A stretch of 64,000 nucleotides of DNA, from contig OZ007567.1 of the NCBI GenBank assembly GCA_963931925.1, positions 81,725,186 to 81,789,185 of the forward strand, in the 5' to 3' direction. The translations under genes and the position numbers were made by a program. The notes under the pieces were generated by a model. That model did no database searches and was not told the DNA's origin. It saw nothing but the letters and a program-made list of their open reading frames with translations. The DNA is from Onchidella celtica (lineage: Eukaryota > Mollusca > Gastropoda > Systellommatophora > Onchidiidae). Shown here in pieces: positions 11,201 to 23,200 of this stretch (position 1 is its first letter; the number at the start of each line of letters is the position of its first letter).

Positions 11201-14200
11201 GCTCATCTGAGAGAAATCATCTTGCGAGGGTGGCCCGATCAGAAATCAGAGGTTCCACAAGGCCTCCGTCCATATTGGGACTCAAGGGCGGAACTCTCAG
11301 TGTCGGACGGGATTGTAGTGAAAGGCACCAGACTGGTCATTCCACCAAGCATGAGACAGCACATGTTGTGCCTAATCCATAGATCTCATCTAGGGATCAC
11401 AAAATGCAAGCAAAGGGCGAGAGAAGTAATGTACTGGCCCAGCATGAATGCCGATATCGAGGAGACAGTCAAGAACTGCTCAAACTGTGCAGATGTCCAG
11501 AGGCAACAGATGAAAGAACCGTTGAAACCGTCACCGCTTCCTGCCTTTCCTTTCCAAAGAGTATCCACAGATATATTTGAATTCCAAGGCTCCAACTACC
11601 TAATCATGGTTGACTCATACTCAAGATTCATACTGACAGACAGACTAAAAAACCTGCAGAGTGCCACTGTGATCAATGCAATGCGCCAGGTCTTTTGTGT
11701 ACATGGAATCCCTGAGATTCTGACCAGTGACTGTGGTAGACAATATACCTCTCGGGAATTCCAGGACTTCTGCTCTAGCTGGAGCATCCAACATGTCACA
11801 AGTTCGCCACACTATCAACAGGCCAACGGTCTAGCAGAGAGAGCTGTACAGACGGTCAAAAGACTATGGAAAAAGGGCGCTGATCAGCATCTACCCCTAC
11901 TGGATTACAACAGCACACCTATGGAAGGCTACAATGCATCCCCTGCACAACTGCTCATGGGCCGCCGGCTAAGGAATAATCTCCCTATACCACAAGCACA
12001 CCTTAAACCTCAATCTGTAGACGCCAGCCATGTTGCCAAAAGCTTTCTAAAGCAAAAAGCCACTCAGGCTTATCACCATGACAAAGTTGCTACCAAACCC
12101 CTGCAACCATTGAAGCCAGACCAAGAAGTACGTGTAGCGCCACTCCCTGGGCAAAGAAATTGGTTTCCTGCAGTAGTCAGCTACCAACATAACCACCCAA
12201 GATCTTACATCGTGGACACAGGCAAGACAAAGTACCGACGCAATAGACGACATATAAGACCACCTTCAAACAAAGCCAATGATCCGCTCAGAAGTAGAAC
12301 AGTAGAACTAGAAGAACTTCCTGAAGCAATACAGGAACGGCTACCAGAGTCGCAGCAACCCGAGTCGCCAGCGAAGGAACAGGACCATCCTGGTACTAGA
12401 AACCTTTCCTCAACAGATCCACCAGTGAGACAGTCAAACTATACCACCCGTTCGGGACGTACAGTACGCCTCCCCGAACGGCTGGATCTGTAACCTATCT
12501 ACTATGAAACGAGTGTGTGGCAAGGCACAGCTACATACTGATCGTCAAGAATGTCAAGTGTATATATGTTAGTGTTGTGTTTTTCTGGCCCATGTTTTTG
12601 ACTTCACATGTTGTGTATATTGATTGAATACTAAAATGGAATTGGAAAAGGGGAGATGTAACATATGTCAAACTGGCAACCTACACGTTTGGCACCTGAT
12701 GCCAGAGAGACCTGGCAATGCACCAACGAACTTTGTATCGGACTTCCGGCCACCCCCTCAGGCTAGCAACAAGATTTCCCTGCCTACTTTTATGATCTAG
12801 ATCTATGAACATCATCTACAATCTATAAGGTTAGTATACACGATATAACTAGTCTTTTACAATACAACTTTTTCTTTTTGCCCGATTTTAACTTTGAATT
12901 GGAGAAAACATACTTAACAAACATAAGAAATTTTATTTTGAGATGTTCATTTTGCTGTGTTACCGTATAGCTGTCTTCCTTCCAATTTTTTTACTACAGC
13001 AACTTGGACAAAAAGAATTCGCACACTCCACTCTTTTTCGTTTCAGAGATGTTTTCATATGCTGTAAACAGCTTGATCATTTTTTTTTTGGCACTGTAAA
13101 GTTCAGTAGATAAGCTTCATCTGCTAGGGATACGCTATCAAAAATCTTGACCAAAGAAAAATTAGGGTAATGGCTTCAAAGCCTTCTCAAGAAAACAAAT
13201 TTAATTCTGAATTTATGTCTGCCTTCATTAACACAGGAAAGTTATATTTATATACAGGGCCGGATTTAGATAAAAGAGAGGCCCTAAGCTAGTCTAGCTG
13301 TGAGGCCCCTCCCAACACCCTACCTTCACGCCTAGAGGAAGATGGAGGTGTTCTAAATAATTTGAGTAACGCCAATGTTAGGTGAAGATAAGTGTTGAAA
13401 CTTCCGGACTTCACAATTCCTTCTTGAAAGGACATAAGATAGGAAAATTACAAATGAGTTATTAGTGAATAGACTACAATGCATTGTTACATCATAATGT
13501 AAGAAAAGGCAATGCGAAACACAAACTATTACGCAGAATGGCCTGAGACAGCAAGCCCCCCCCCCCCCTCCCCTCCCCTAGATATTGAGGCCCTAGGATT
13601 CAGCCTACTTAGCCTAAAGGTAAATCCGGCGCTGTTTATATACTGTCAAAATTACATCATGACTTCCATAATTCTATAACTTCAAATAATTATGCTTACT
13701 GACCTAAGGAAATGGCCACATTAGCCGTTAGGAGCAGAATTCCGACAAAAATGAGGTATGCATCCCATGATTCATAGAGACCTGAGGACAGAAAAACATG
13801 ACTCTTTAACTGGTATTGTTTTGTGACAATGAATGTGATCCCAGTTTTGACAGCGGTTTCACTGGACTGTTGGATGGTAATGTCTAGATGTTGATATTCT
13901 AACGTAACAGCACTAAATAAATGGTATACAAAATAGAAGTAATTCATATTTTTGTGCACATAAGGTTCAATTTACCATGTAGTCCAATAATGTAACATTT
14001 AGAATTGGGTCTTCGCAGATTTTCTCTTGTAAAATGCAGTTGGGAATGACTGCCAGATTCACAGAACGTAATAAAAGAAACAACTTTTACTGAGATTAAC
14101 TGCAGGTAGAGATACCTGTGCACATAAGAAAAGACCTATTCTCAAGTGATATCTGTGTATGCGAGAAAAGACCAAGCCAAGTCTCAAGAGATATCTGTGC

Positions 14201-17200
14201 ATGCGAGAAAAGACCAAGTCTCAAGAACCATGCATCAAACATAGAGTACATGTACCTATATAAAGTGCCATTACTTGACAGTGGTAGATGAAAGAAAATG
14301 GGAGTGTGAAGTCTTTATTGATGGCAATGCATGTTGCCATCCTGCTCTTTTTTAATTCTTTCATTAGTCAGTACAAATTAGATGAATGTTTCAATGAAAA
14401 TAATTTTTCATCAAATATTATAACTTATCCCATCCTAACTCGGTTTTCACAAATTTTACAGAAGCAAAAAAAATGAATAACTTTCTTAATCAGACTTAAA
14501 AGCTGCAATATTAACGTCATTTAGCCCTTAGTTTTCAGAACTTAAGTCCCAACTTACACCATAACTTGCAGATTTTCAAGGACTACAAGTATATTATGAA
14601 ATATCTCAGTTTTTGAAACTATGCAGTCCTCAGTTTACAATTGTGAAAACATGATTGAGAAAGATAAAAATCAATAAATTTCCTGAATTTACTCACCAAT
14701 CATCCAGTATGTAACCGTAGAGAAAATGACAGAGATTGCAACAAAGAGTGGGATCTGTAAAGATGAAAAGATATCTTTCTTGAATTTGATAGTTTCATGA
14801 TACTTAAATAGCCCCAAAAAATTTCAGTGGAACAGGACTTATCTACAACAGTAATACATCTGGAACATTCAGTTGTAAGTTCAATTCACTGTTTACATTC
14901 CACTTCCACGATTCTCATTCAGTCTATATTTCTTTCATCACACTGGTTCATATCTATATCCATCCAAACAGTGATGTCTTTGTTCTAACAAAAATGTGAA
15001 ATATTATTGTTTTTATTTCATCTCTTCTATAATTTGAATTTACATCATCAACTGCTATTTCAATCACATGTACTTACCTCTGCTATTGTTTTAGCAAAAT
15101 AATATGTGTCTGATCTATACAAGCCTGTCCCATACTCCCTCATGAACACAGCAATCTCTAGTGGAAATGACTGAAATTGTATGAAAGTAAATTAGCTGCA
15201 TATACAGTGTATTAGGTGAAGCCTATCTATCAGTAACATTATCTCCCACTAATATAGCATTGTTTCTTGGGAATGGTAGGTTACAGTTGATTAGCTACTT
15301 CATTATAATTGCTGATACCACACATTTTATATATATCTATGGTTTGTTCCATGCTTTTTGATGTAAAGATGAAAGCTTTACAAAAGATATTTCATATATG
15401 CCACACAGCATATGAATGATAATGTTTGTTGTTGTTCTTGTATCCTGCATGGAAAAAAAATATTTGAACAGAATAACGTAAAATGATTGGAATGACAAAG
15501 ATTATTATATAGAGTCTTTCATTTATATACGCAGTAAAGATATTGTTATCATTTGTTTCAGTACTTTATTAAAATAAAATAACCATTCTCAACCCCAAGT
15601 TTGAGAAACTGTAATGAGTTAAGTGGCAGAAGCCATATTTCTGGGGACTGTCTATTGTAAGGGTTACTTACATTGAGGACAGCAAAGATATTGGAAAAAG
15701 AGGTGTTGACGATGAGGAGAAATATAGCACCATTGATGTCCATAACCCCTTTTTGGTCAACAGTTAGTTGCAGGTACACCAAACCCAACACCACGCCAAG
15801 CACCTGAAATATTGTGTAATGTATTTTTTTTTTTTTTTTAGGTCTTTATTTTAGGAGGTTCGCTGCCCTTGGCATTTACACCTCACTTTACTTGTTTTAT
15901 TATTTCTTGTTCTGGTGTAATGTATTGTGAACTGTAGCATATTGAATAATCTAGCCCCCGTCTTCAATAAATCAAGAGAAATAGTAAAGACTGAAAAACA
16001 TAACTCTGGAATAATAGCATATTATATATTTTTTTTGGAGCTGTACTAGAAAAAGTTGGAGTCCTAAAAATACAGAAACAGAACAAATGCAGAACATACA
16101 GAAATTCACTGAGTTGCAAAATGCATTGGAATTATTAACCTCGTCACTTCCACTTCCCCATAATTATCAGGGGAAAAAAACTGTATATCACGCCTGGTAC
16201 CAAGTATTCATCAATGTGTTGTTCATCTACTATCATTAAATTTCACATGGAAACTATGTACAAATAACTTTCTTCTGTTGTTATTGGTTGTAATAATTGC
16301 CATCTTCTTACAGGAGCCAAAAAAACATGGCCTTTTTCAAAGGCCTGAAGATTCTCCCTGCTGTGGATATCTAGTGTACAACTTGGCCCAGAAAGTGTAA
16401 ATTGATGAAGCCTCTTGTGAAATGTAAAAGATGGCCGAAAAGCTCAGTGATACTCACAAATGTTTGCATGATGCGAACTCTGAACAAAATGACATCACGG
16501 AATGTGTTGATCCAATTTCTCCAGAACAGATAACGGAACTGTGTCATCCAAGGAGCTTCATACCTTACATAAACAAAATCAATTGATTTCATATCAATCA
16601 TGGAACAATTCTCAGTGTACATTATAAGATAAGCACTGAACTTTCTTGAAAATTTCTTTCCAATGCCTAATGCAATTAGTCTTATATGTTATGCTCTTTA
16701 TGGCTCTAAATGTTTTACTACACGTGAACCTATATCTAGAGAGAACGTGATCTTCTTGCATCTCATGGATAACAAAAACTGTCAAAATGGACATAACATA
16801 AGATCACAACCTTTGCTCAAAACTTTTATTATGGAAAAGGATGTTGCACATTTTCAAATGATGCACAGAAGAAATAATATGTTTACCACTTACCTAGATT
16901 CACTGGCCATGACTTCGTCAAACTGAAACACACACACACAAAAAAAAAACCCAACTCAAATCAGTTCAGTATGAAATTAAATTTCAAAATGGTCCTGTGA
17001 CTAACTCATAATGCAACAATTTGATACTCTTGGTCACAAAATGCCTTACCCGGTACTCCAAAATTTTGCAGCTTTGGTGTTTATAGTGTAAGCTGAAGAG
17101 GATTGACTTTACATTATATGTAAAAATATCCTACCACAGAACAAAACAGAAATACTAAAAATACATCAACTGAGATCAAGCCACCTGTCTAAGTTTGATC

Positions 17201-20200
17201 TTTCTGCATTCAATCAGTTTATTTTTTCCTTCTGATCAGTTGACCTATTTAGACTTTGGCAGTTTTTCCGAAGACCATCAACTTACCAAGGCATCATTTT
17301 TGTCTACTCGTGCTTTCTCCACCAGTTTATCTGTTGTTTCTTGCATTTCTGCCCTCTCTGGGCTGTCTGAAAACTGGTCACATACTGCCTGTTAGGTCAG
17401 AACCAGATAAACAAGACTAATCCAGTGGCGAATGACAAATCAACAATATAAAGACCAATACATTCATGGCTGGTCCATAGTCCTTAACATCAGCATATGT
17501 AATTTTATGTTAGCCAGGACTGCAGGAAAGATCGTGACAATAATAAACATGCAGTCGTAAATCAAGTAGTTTAGTAAAGCACTAAAACTAATCCCATCTT
17601 CATACGTGCTGTTCTTTGTCATGATGATCTGAGTTAAAGCCGGGAGGTCCTGAAACGTTCAGTGCGAACTAAAAGTCCTGGTTAAGTTGGGACAGTGGTC
17701 TGGAGAATAAGTAATGAACCCTGAAATTTCTAACCTGAACATTGGAGGCTATAGCTACGAAAATTAGCATGGACATTAAAAAAATTCAAATGTCTTGCCC
17801 CGTAACTTCAAATCCAATGTGTATGTTTAGTCACAGGAACGGAAACTGCTATTTTAATATTCAAAACGGAAAATAAATTCTCCATCACAATATGTGCCAG
17901 AAAAAGAATATTGCAGTGTTATATTGAACCAATTTTATTGTCTGCCTGTGAAACCTGGACGCTAAATACAGAAACAGTTAGAAAACTTGAAGCAACAGAA
18001 ATGTGGTTTCTGAGAAGAATGCTCAGAATTCCATGGCCTCTAGGAAGACAAATGAAGAAGTGTTGAGACAAGCAGAGGAAAAGAAGACATTCCTAAACAA
18101 GATCAGAAAAAGACAGGGAACATTCTTTGGACATGTAATGAGAAGACGAGGACTGGAACATTTGGTAACAACAGGGAAATTCAATGGAAGAAGAAGCCGG
18201 GGATGACAAACGCATAAAGATGCAGGACGGCCTAAGGGCCTGGCTGGGAATGCACACCACCAACGACGTCATCAGGGCTACGGAAAATCGCAAGAGATGG
18301 AGGGTCATGATCGCCAACACCTGCCGGCAGGGCACTTAATGATGATAATAGAAGATTTATTTGTACTGCTCACATGTAGGCGAGTTCGACATTCTTCCTC
18401 CTTGCCTGGAATGATTGCCAATGTGAGGATAAAGTGATCTGCTGGATTATAATTCCTTGGGCACGAATATTGCATTCTGGAAGATAGAAGTGATAATTCC
18501 ATGAAACATTTTATGAGGATACAGGTGATCAGTTTTAGAATACCAGGCCTATATAAACACTCATTTTGTGATGCTTTACAGATGTCACTGTGTTTCATCT
18601 TAGTGTGGTGCAGTCTTTTTCAGATCATAATTATTGTAAAGAGTTTATTATTATGTGAGTCAATTCCAAAGAAATATGTCTAATAGTATCTGCAAAGGAA
18701 ACTAGATTCATACTATTTAAAGAACTTCAAAGACAAAGCCCATTGTGGTGAGCTAAATCTAGTATATTAGTGGATGGGTATGGCAGTCTATAATATCTTA
18801 CGTGCCAGTTTTTGTATTATGACTTCTCCTTCACTATACAAAAGAAATTACTCATGAAAATTCACGTTATAATAAAATAAATTGTAGGTTTGGTAGCAGC
18901 ATGTTACCTTTCAAAGAATTCCAAAGCACCTGTTGGTGTTCCCATGAAAGCTGTTCTTCCCTCAGCCAACAGCAGAATCCTGTCCATGTCACATGTAAAG
19001 AAAACATTTTCATTTCTTCTTCACACAAAAAAGATGATTCATCTGACCATAAACATTATGAGATCTTGAAGAGGTCACATATTATACTGCCAGTGACACT
19101 GAAATTATTGTGTGTACTGCTGGGGCAATGTTATAATGCAAACTGAACAAAATAAAAACCTTAAAGTAATAAGTAATTACACAGGTTTCACTACATTAAA
19201 AATTTTGAGAATTTTGGCTGCAAACATGACACTAAAATATTCACCTTTGAAATAATATAGTAATTTGTCACATGCAATAGAACGCATTGTTAGGGAATGA
19301 GAATTAGCCATATTTTCCACAGAACTTACTGATTAAACATTGAAAACAGCTCTGAGGATGGCTGGTGAATTGTGCACAATATCACTCTGCCCCTGGATGC
19401 CATTTTCTGGAAAACATACAGATCAAAGCTGGAATGTTTTTCTTTGTCAACACGTCAGCAAAGGGTCAGGTTTTGAAACTGCATCAACTATACAACTGGC
19501 AAACACTCAGTTAAAACACTAGTCTTTCATACTTCTCAAAACAATATTTTACAAAGACCTCTTTTTAATAAAAGGTGTAACACAAGTCTAATTACAGTAA
19601 GATGGCATTATGGAAGGAAAGAGTCAAAACACAAAAGGCTGAATCTGACATACAGTTGACACAAATTCCCTGCATCTCTTTGAGAATGTTTTACCAGGAC
19701 TTTTCCAGAGCCAAAATGTTAAATTCCAGGTCCACTAAAATGAAAGACAATGGATAATTTTTTTCTCTCACTTTTTTTTTGGTGTGTTTTTTAAACCCTG
19801 GAAGAATTCCAGAAATCATCCACTACTTCCTTATTTTTAAATTTGAGGGCTTTTCCAGGAACTCCTGGAATTTCAGAGCTGTGCATGAATTCTGCTTATT
19901 TTTCAATCAAAATGTTAAATACAAATTTCCATTTGCACAAAGTTGAATCTTTTTGGAATGATGGTATGCTATAATACAAGACCTACTTGTAACGTGTGAA
20001 CAATGCTCTGTGCCATAAAAGTGTCCAGACCAGAGGTAGGCTCATCACAAAAGAAGATTGGTGGATTGGTAAGTGCCTCAGATGCAAAAGACAAGCGTTT
20101 CCTCTCACCTCCTGAGATACCCTTCTGGCCACCTCCACTGTTACCAATTCTTGTGTTGGCACATGCGGACAAGCCCATCTGATCATATATATGTGATCTA

Positions 20201-23200
20201 GTTAGCCAAATTCATTTATCATCATTTCATGCAATCTTATGATTATTAATAAAACCAATAAAATTTTTTTTTTAATGTCTCAAAATACAGCAATGTGAGA
20301 CCCTAATATGACAGGTAATGACAAAATCAGCTTAATGTTTGGTTTTGGGCAAAAATACAGAAGTGACAAAATTCTCATCATCATACAGCAAAAATCATAT
20401 CTAATGATTTACTTCAGGTTTCTCAAAAACAAAAACAAAAACCAAAAAAAAAAATAAATGTTATCACATGTGTTGATGGGTCTATATTTCAAACTAAACA
20501 CTTTTATTTACACTGTGTTTCCATAATACAGATGAACTATTATGAGGAATCTGGATGTACCTCTGTTATCACTTCCTCGACTCTTGCAAGTCGTGCTTTT
20601 TTCTGTAGCCGTTTGTCCATTCTAAGTAAAGCCTGAAATGAATGAATAATGAATGGTTGAATGAATGAATCGATCAATCAAATGGATGAATGAATGAATG
20701 AATGAATGAATGAAGACAATCAATCAATCAACCAATAACTCAATCAATCAATCAGTCAGTCAGTCCAAGCAAGCAAGTATGCAATCAACCAGTCAGTCCA
20801 AGCAAGCAAGCGAGCAAGCACGCAGTCATTCAGCCAGTAAGCCGGACGGCCAACCTCTTAATCATTTGGTCAGGCCAGCTTATATATCAATGAACGGGTT
20901 TGAGCCCTGATCAATCAGTCAAACACACCCTTCTCCTTACCACAAAATCCATCTGTTCATCCATCCATCACCCAGCTACCCATTCATCCATCCATTCATC
21001 TACCTCCTCCACCCACCCATCAATCCACCCATCCACCCACATAATGGATTAATTATCAACATGGGTGAACTGAGCACACAATTAAAAAAACAACAGCCTG
21101 AACACAAGACGTTGTCAGTAATTCAAGGCCTTAGCAAATCAATTAGATTCAATTTCGTACTTGTGTACTCTAGTTTCATTTTAACAAATGGACTAATTCA
21201 GTCAAAGCCTGCCATCTTACCCTGAACTGCAATTGCTCCCTTACAGTCAAGGTACTGATAAACAAGTCATCTTGTTGAACATAGGCTGATACATGCTTGA
21301 TCCCACTGCCAATCTGAAAGGCATTTTCACTTTGTAAATGCTGGCATTAGCATTGATCTCAAAGACAAAGCTGCCGATGTTGATGATTATATTTTATCAG
21401 TATGATATATATGTCACGCATAATGTGTACAGTTGCCTAATGTGTACATTAGGCAGGCCAAGTTGCCTAATGTGTACATTAGGCACGTCCTCTGCCTATT
21501 GTTTAACTTAGGCAGAGGACGTGCTTTCATAACTGTGCACATTAGGCAAGGTTTTCAGATTAGGCAAGGGCATTTTGCCTAATGTGAACAGAGTTATGAA
21601 AGTATCAACTCACTTGAGTGAAACTATAAACAACAAGCTTAACCACACAACAATGTGCCTTAGTCAGTGTGTTGCCAGTGAGTGAAGTGAATTCAGACCT
21701 TGGATCACACAACACTATGCGTTAATCAGTGTGTTTCCAGACATGACTTGAAATTCAAGAGGTCTGCAGACGTGTGCACACTGTCTTTTTTTTTTTATTC
21801 CATTTCAATTTTGGTTTGGATTTGATTCTGCAATCTACCACAGAACGTGATTTGATCGAAGGTAAATATTACTTATGTGATGTATCTCTCTGTTGTTTCT
21901 GTCTGCTATTTTATTGCTGTTGTTGTTGTCGTAATTGTTGTTATTGAACACACGAGACGTCACTGTGAATTCAAAACAAGCCGTGGTGATAATCTAAAGA
22001 CTTAAGGTAACTAGGCCTACATTATTGTTGTTGTTGTTTTTTTTTTTTTTTTTGTTCCCGCTGTAGCTATGTTTTTTTCCTTTCTATTTTTTGTTTCTTC
22101 AGCAACATCAAATGGACCGAACTGCCTTCGAGACTAAGCTGAGGGAAACTCTGGAGGGCAAGGCTTCCAATGTTGTTCTGCAATCTACCACAGAGCGTGA
22201 TCAAGTCATCGAAGAGTTACTCAGAATCAATTCTGTGGGTGCAAAGACAACTTCTGATTTCAACTGTAAAAGAAGGTTTGAAATTTTACGTGTCGGCAAT
22301 GCGGACAGACGGACAGACTCATTCGCCGAAGGAAAGAGCCAGACGCTGTTAATTTTAAGTTTGTTGCTTCCCTTGAAGAAGTCTTTGACATTGTCAAAGT
22401 TGCTCACGAGACTATTGGACATAGGGGTGGTAAGAAAACAATTGCAGAAGTGAAAAAAAAGTATTGTAACATCACCCAAGAAGCATATTATCTGTATATA
22501 TCGTTTTGTGAACACTGCCATCAAAAGAAGGCAAGAAAGTTGCCAAAAGGTCTGGTAGTTAAACCCGTGCGCAGTCATCACATTTTTTCCAGGTGTCAAA
22601 TTGATCTCATAAATTTTCAAACTTTGCCTGACGGTGATTTCAAATATATCATGACTTATGTGAACCATTTCAGCAAATTTTGCATATTGCGTCCACTTGC
22701 GTCAAAAAGAGCAGAGGAGGTGGCAGCCAATCTTCTTGATATATTTCTGACATTCGGGGCACCTGCCATTTTGCAATCAGACAACGGGCGAGAATTTGTA
22801 AATGCCGTTATTGCGGAGCTGTCAACCCTCTGGCCAGAAATGAAATTGGTGACTGGGCGCCCACGGCATCCCCAGAGCCAAGGTGCGGTTGAGCGCCTGA
22901 ATGGAGTTATTCAGGATAAACTAGTGATTTGGATGAGAGAAAACAATAGTAAAAAATGGTCAGTGGGTCTCAAATTTGTGCAATGGCAAATAAACATTAG
23001 CCAACACGAAACTACCGGCTTTAGTCCATTTAAAATTACGTTTGGCAACGATCCGCAAGTTGGACTGGGGTCGTCTCTCCTGCCAGGTGAAGCTTTGCGT
23101 GAAATATCGACCGAAGAAGATATTGGGGCATTTTTATAAACCAGAGGGGGAGATGTAAGAGAGACAGAGGAAGATGACGACACAGAAACAGCAGCAATGG

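Larger units (their letters stand above)
8312..12861 (+). mobile_element. Gypsy-type LTR retrotransposon, nearly full length
   Basis: It has 205-bp LTRs at both ends, TG...CA termini, the 4-bp duplication ATAC on both sides (8308-8311 and 12862-12865), a TGGTGTCAG primer-binding-like site right after the 5' LTR, and a purine tract (GGAAAAGGGGAGA) right before the 3' LTR. The gene order gag, protease, reverse transcriptase, RNase H, integrase is the Gypsy order. The LTRs differ at one base (8435 T, 12780 C), so insertion is recent, yet the coding region has at least three frame changes. It lies in intron 17 of gene A, opposite strand. Confidence 0.95.

Noticed and set aside
22450-23139. GTG as the transposase start
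   Set aside because: The homologous frame continues upstream of 22450 to about 22318, so this is not a real start.
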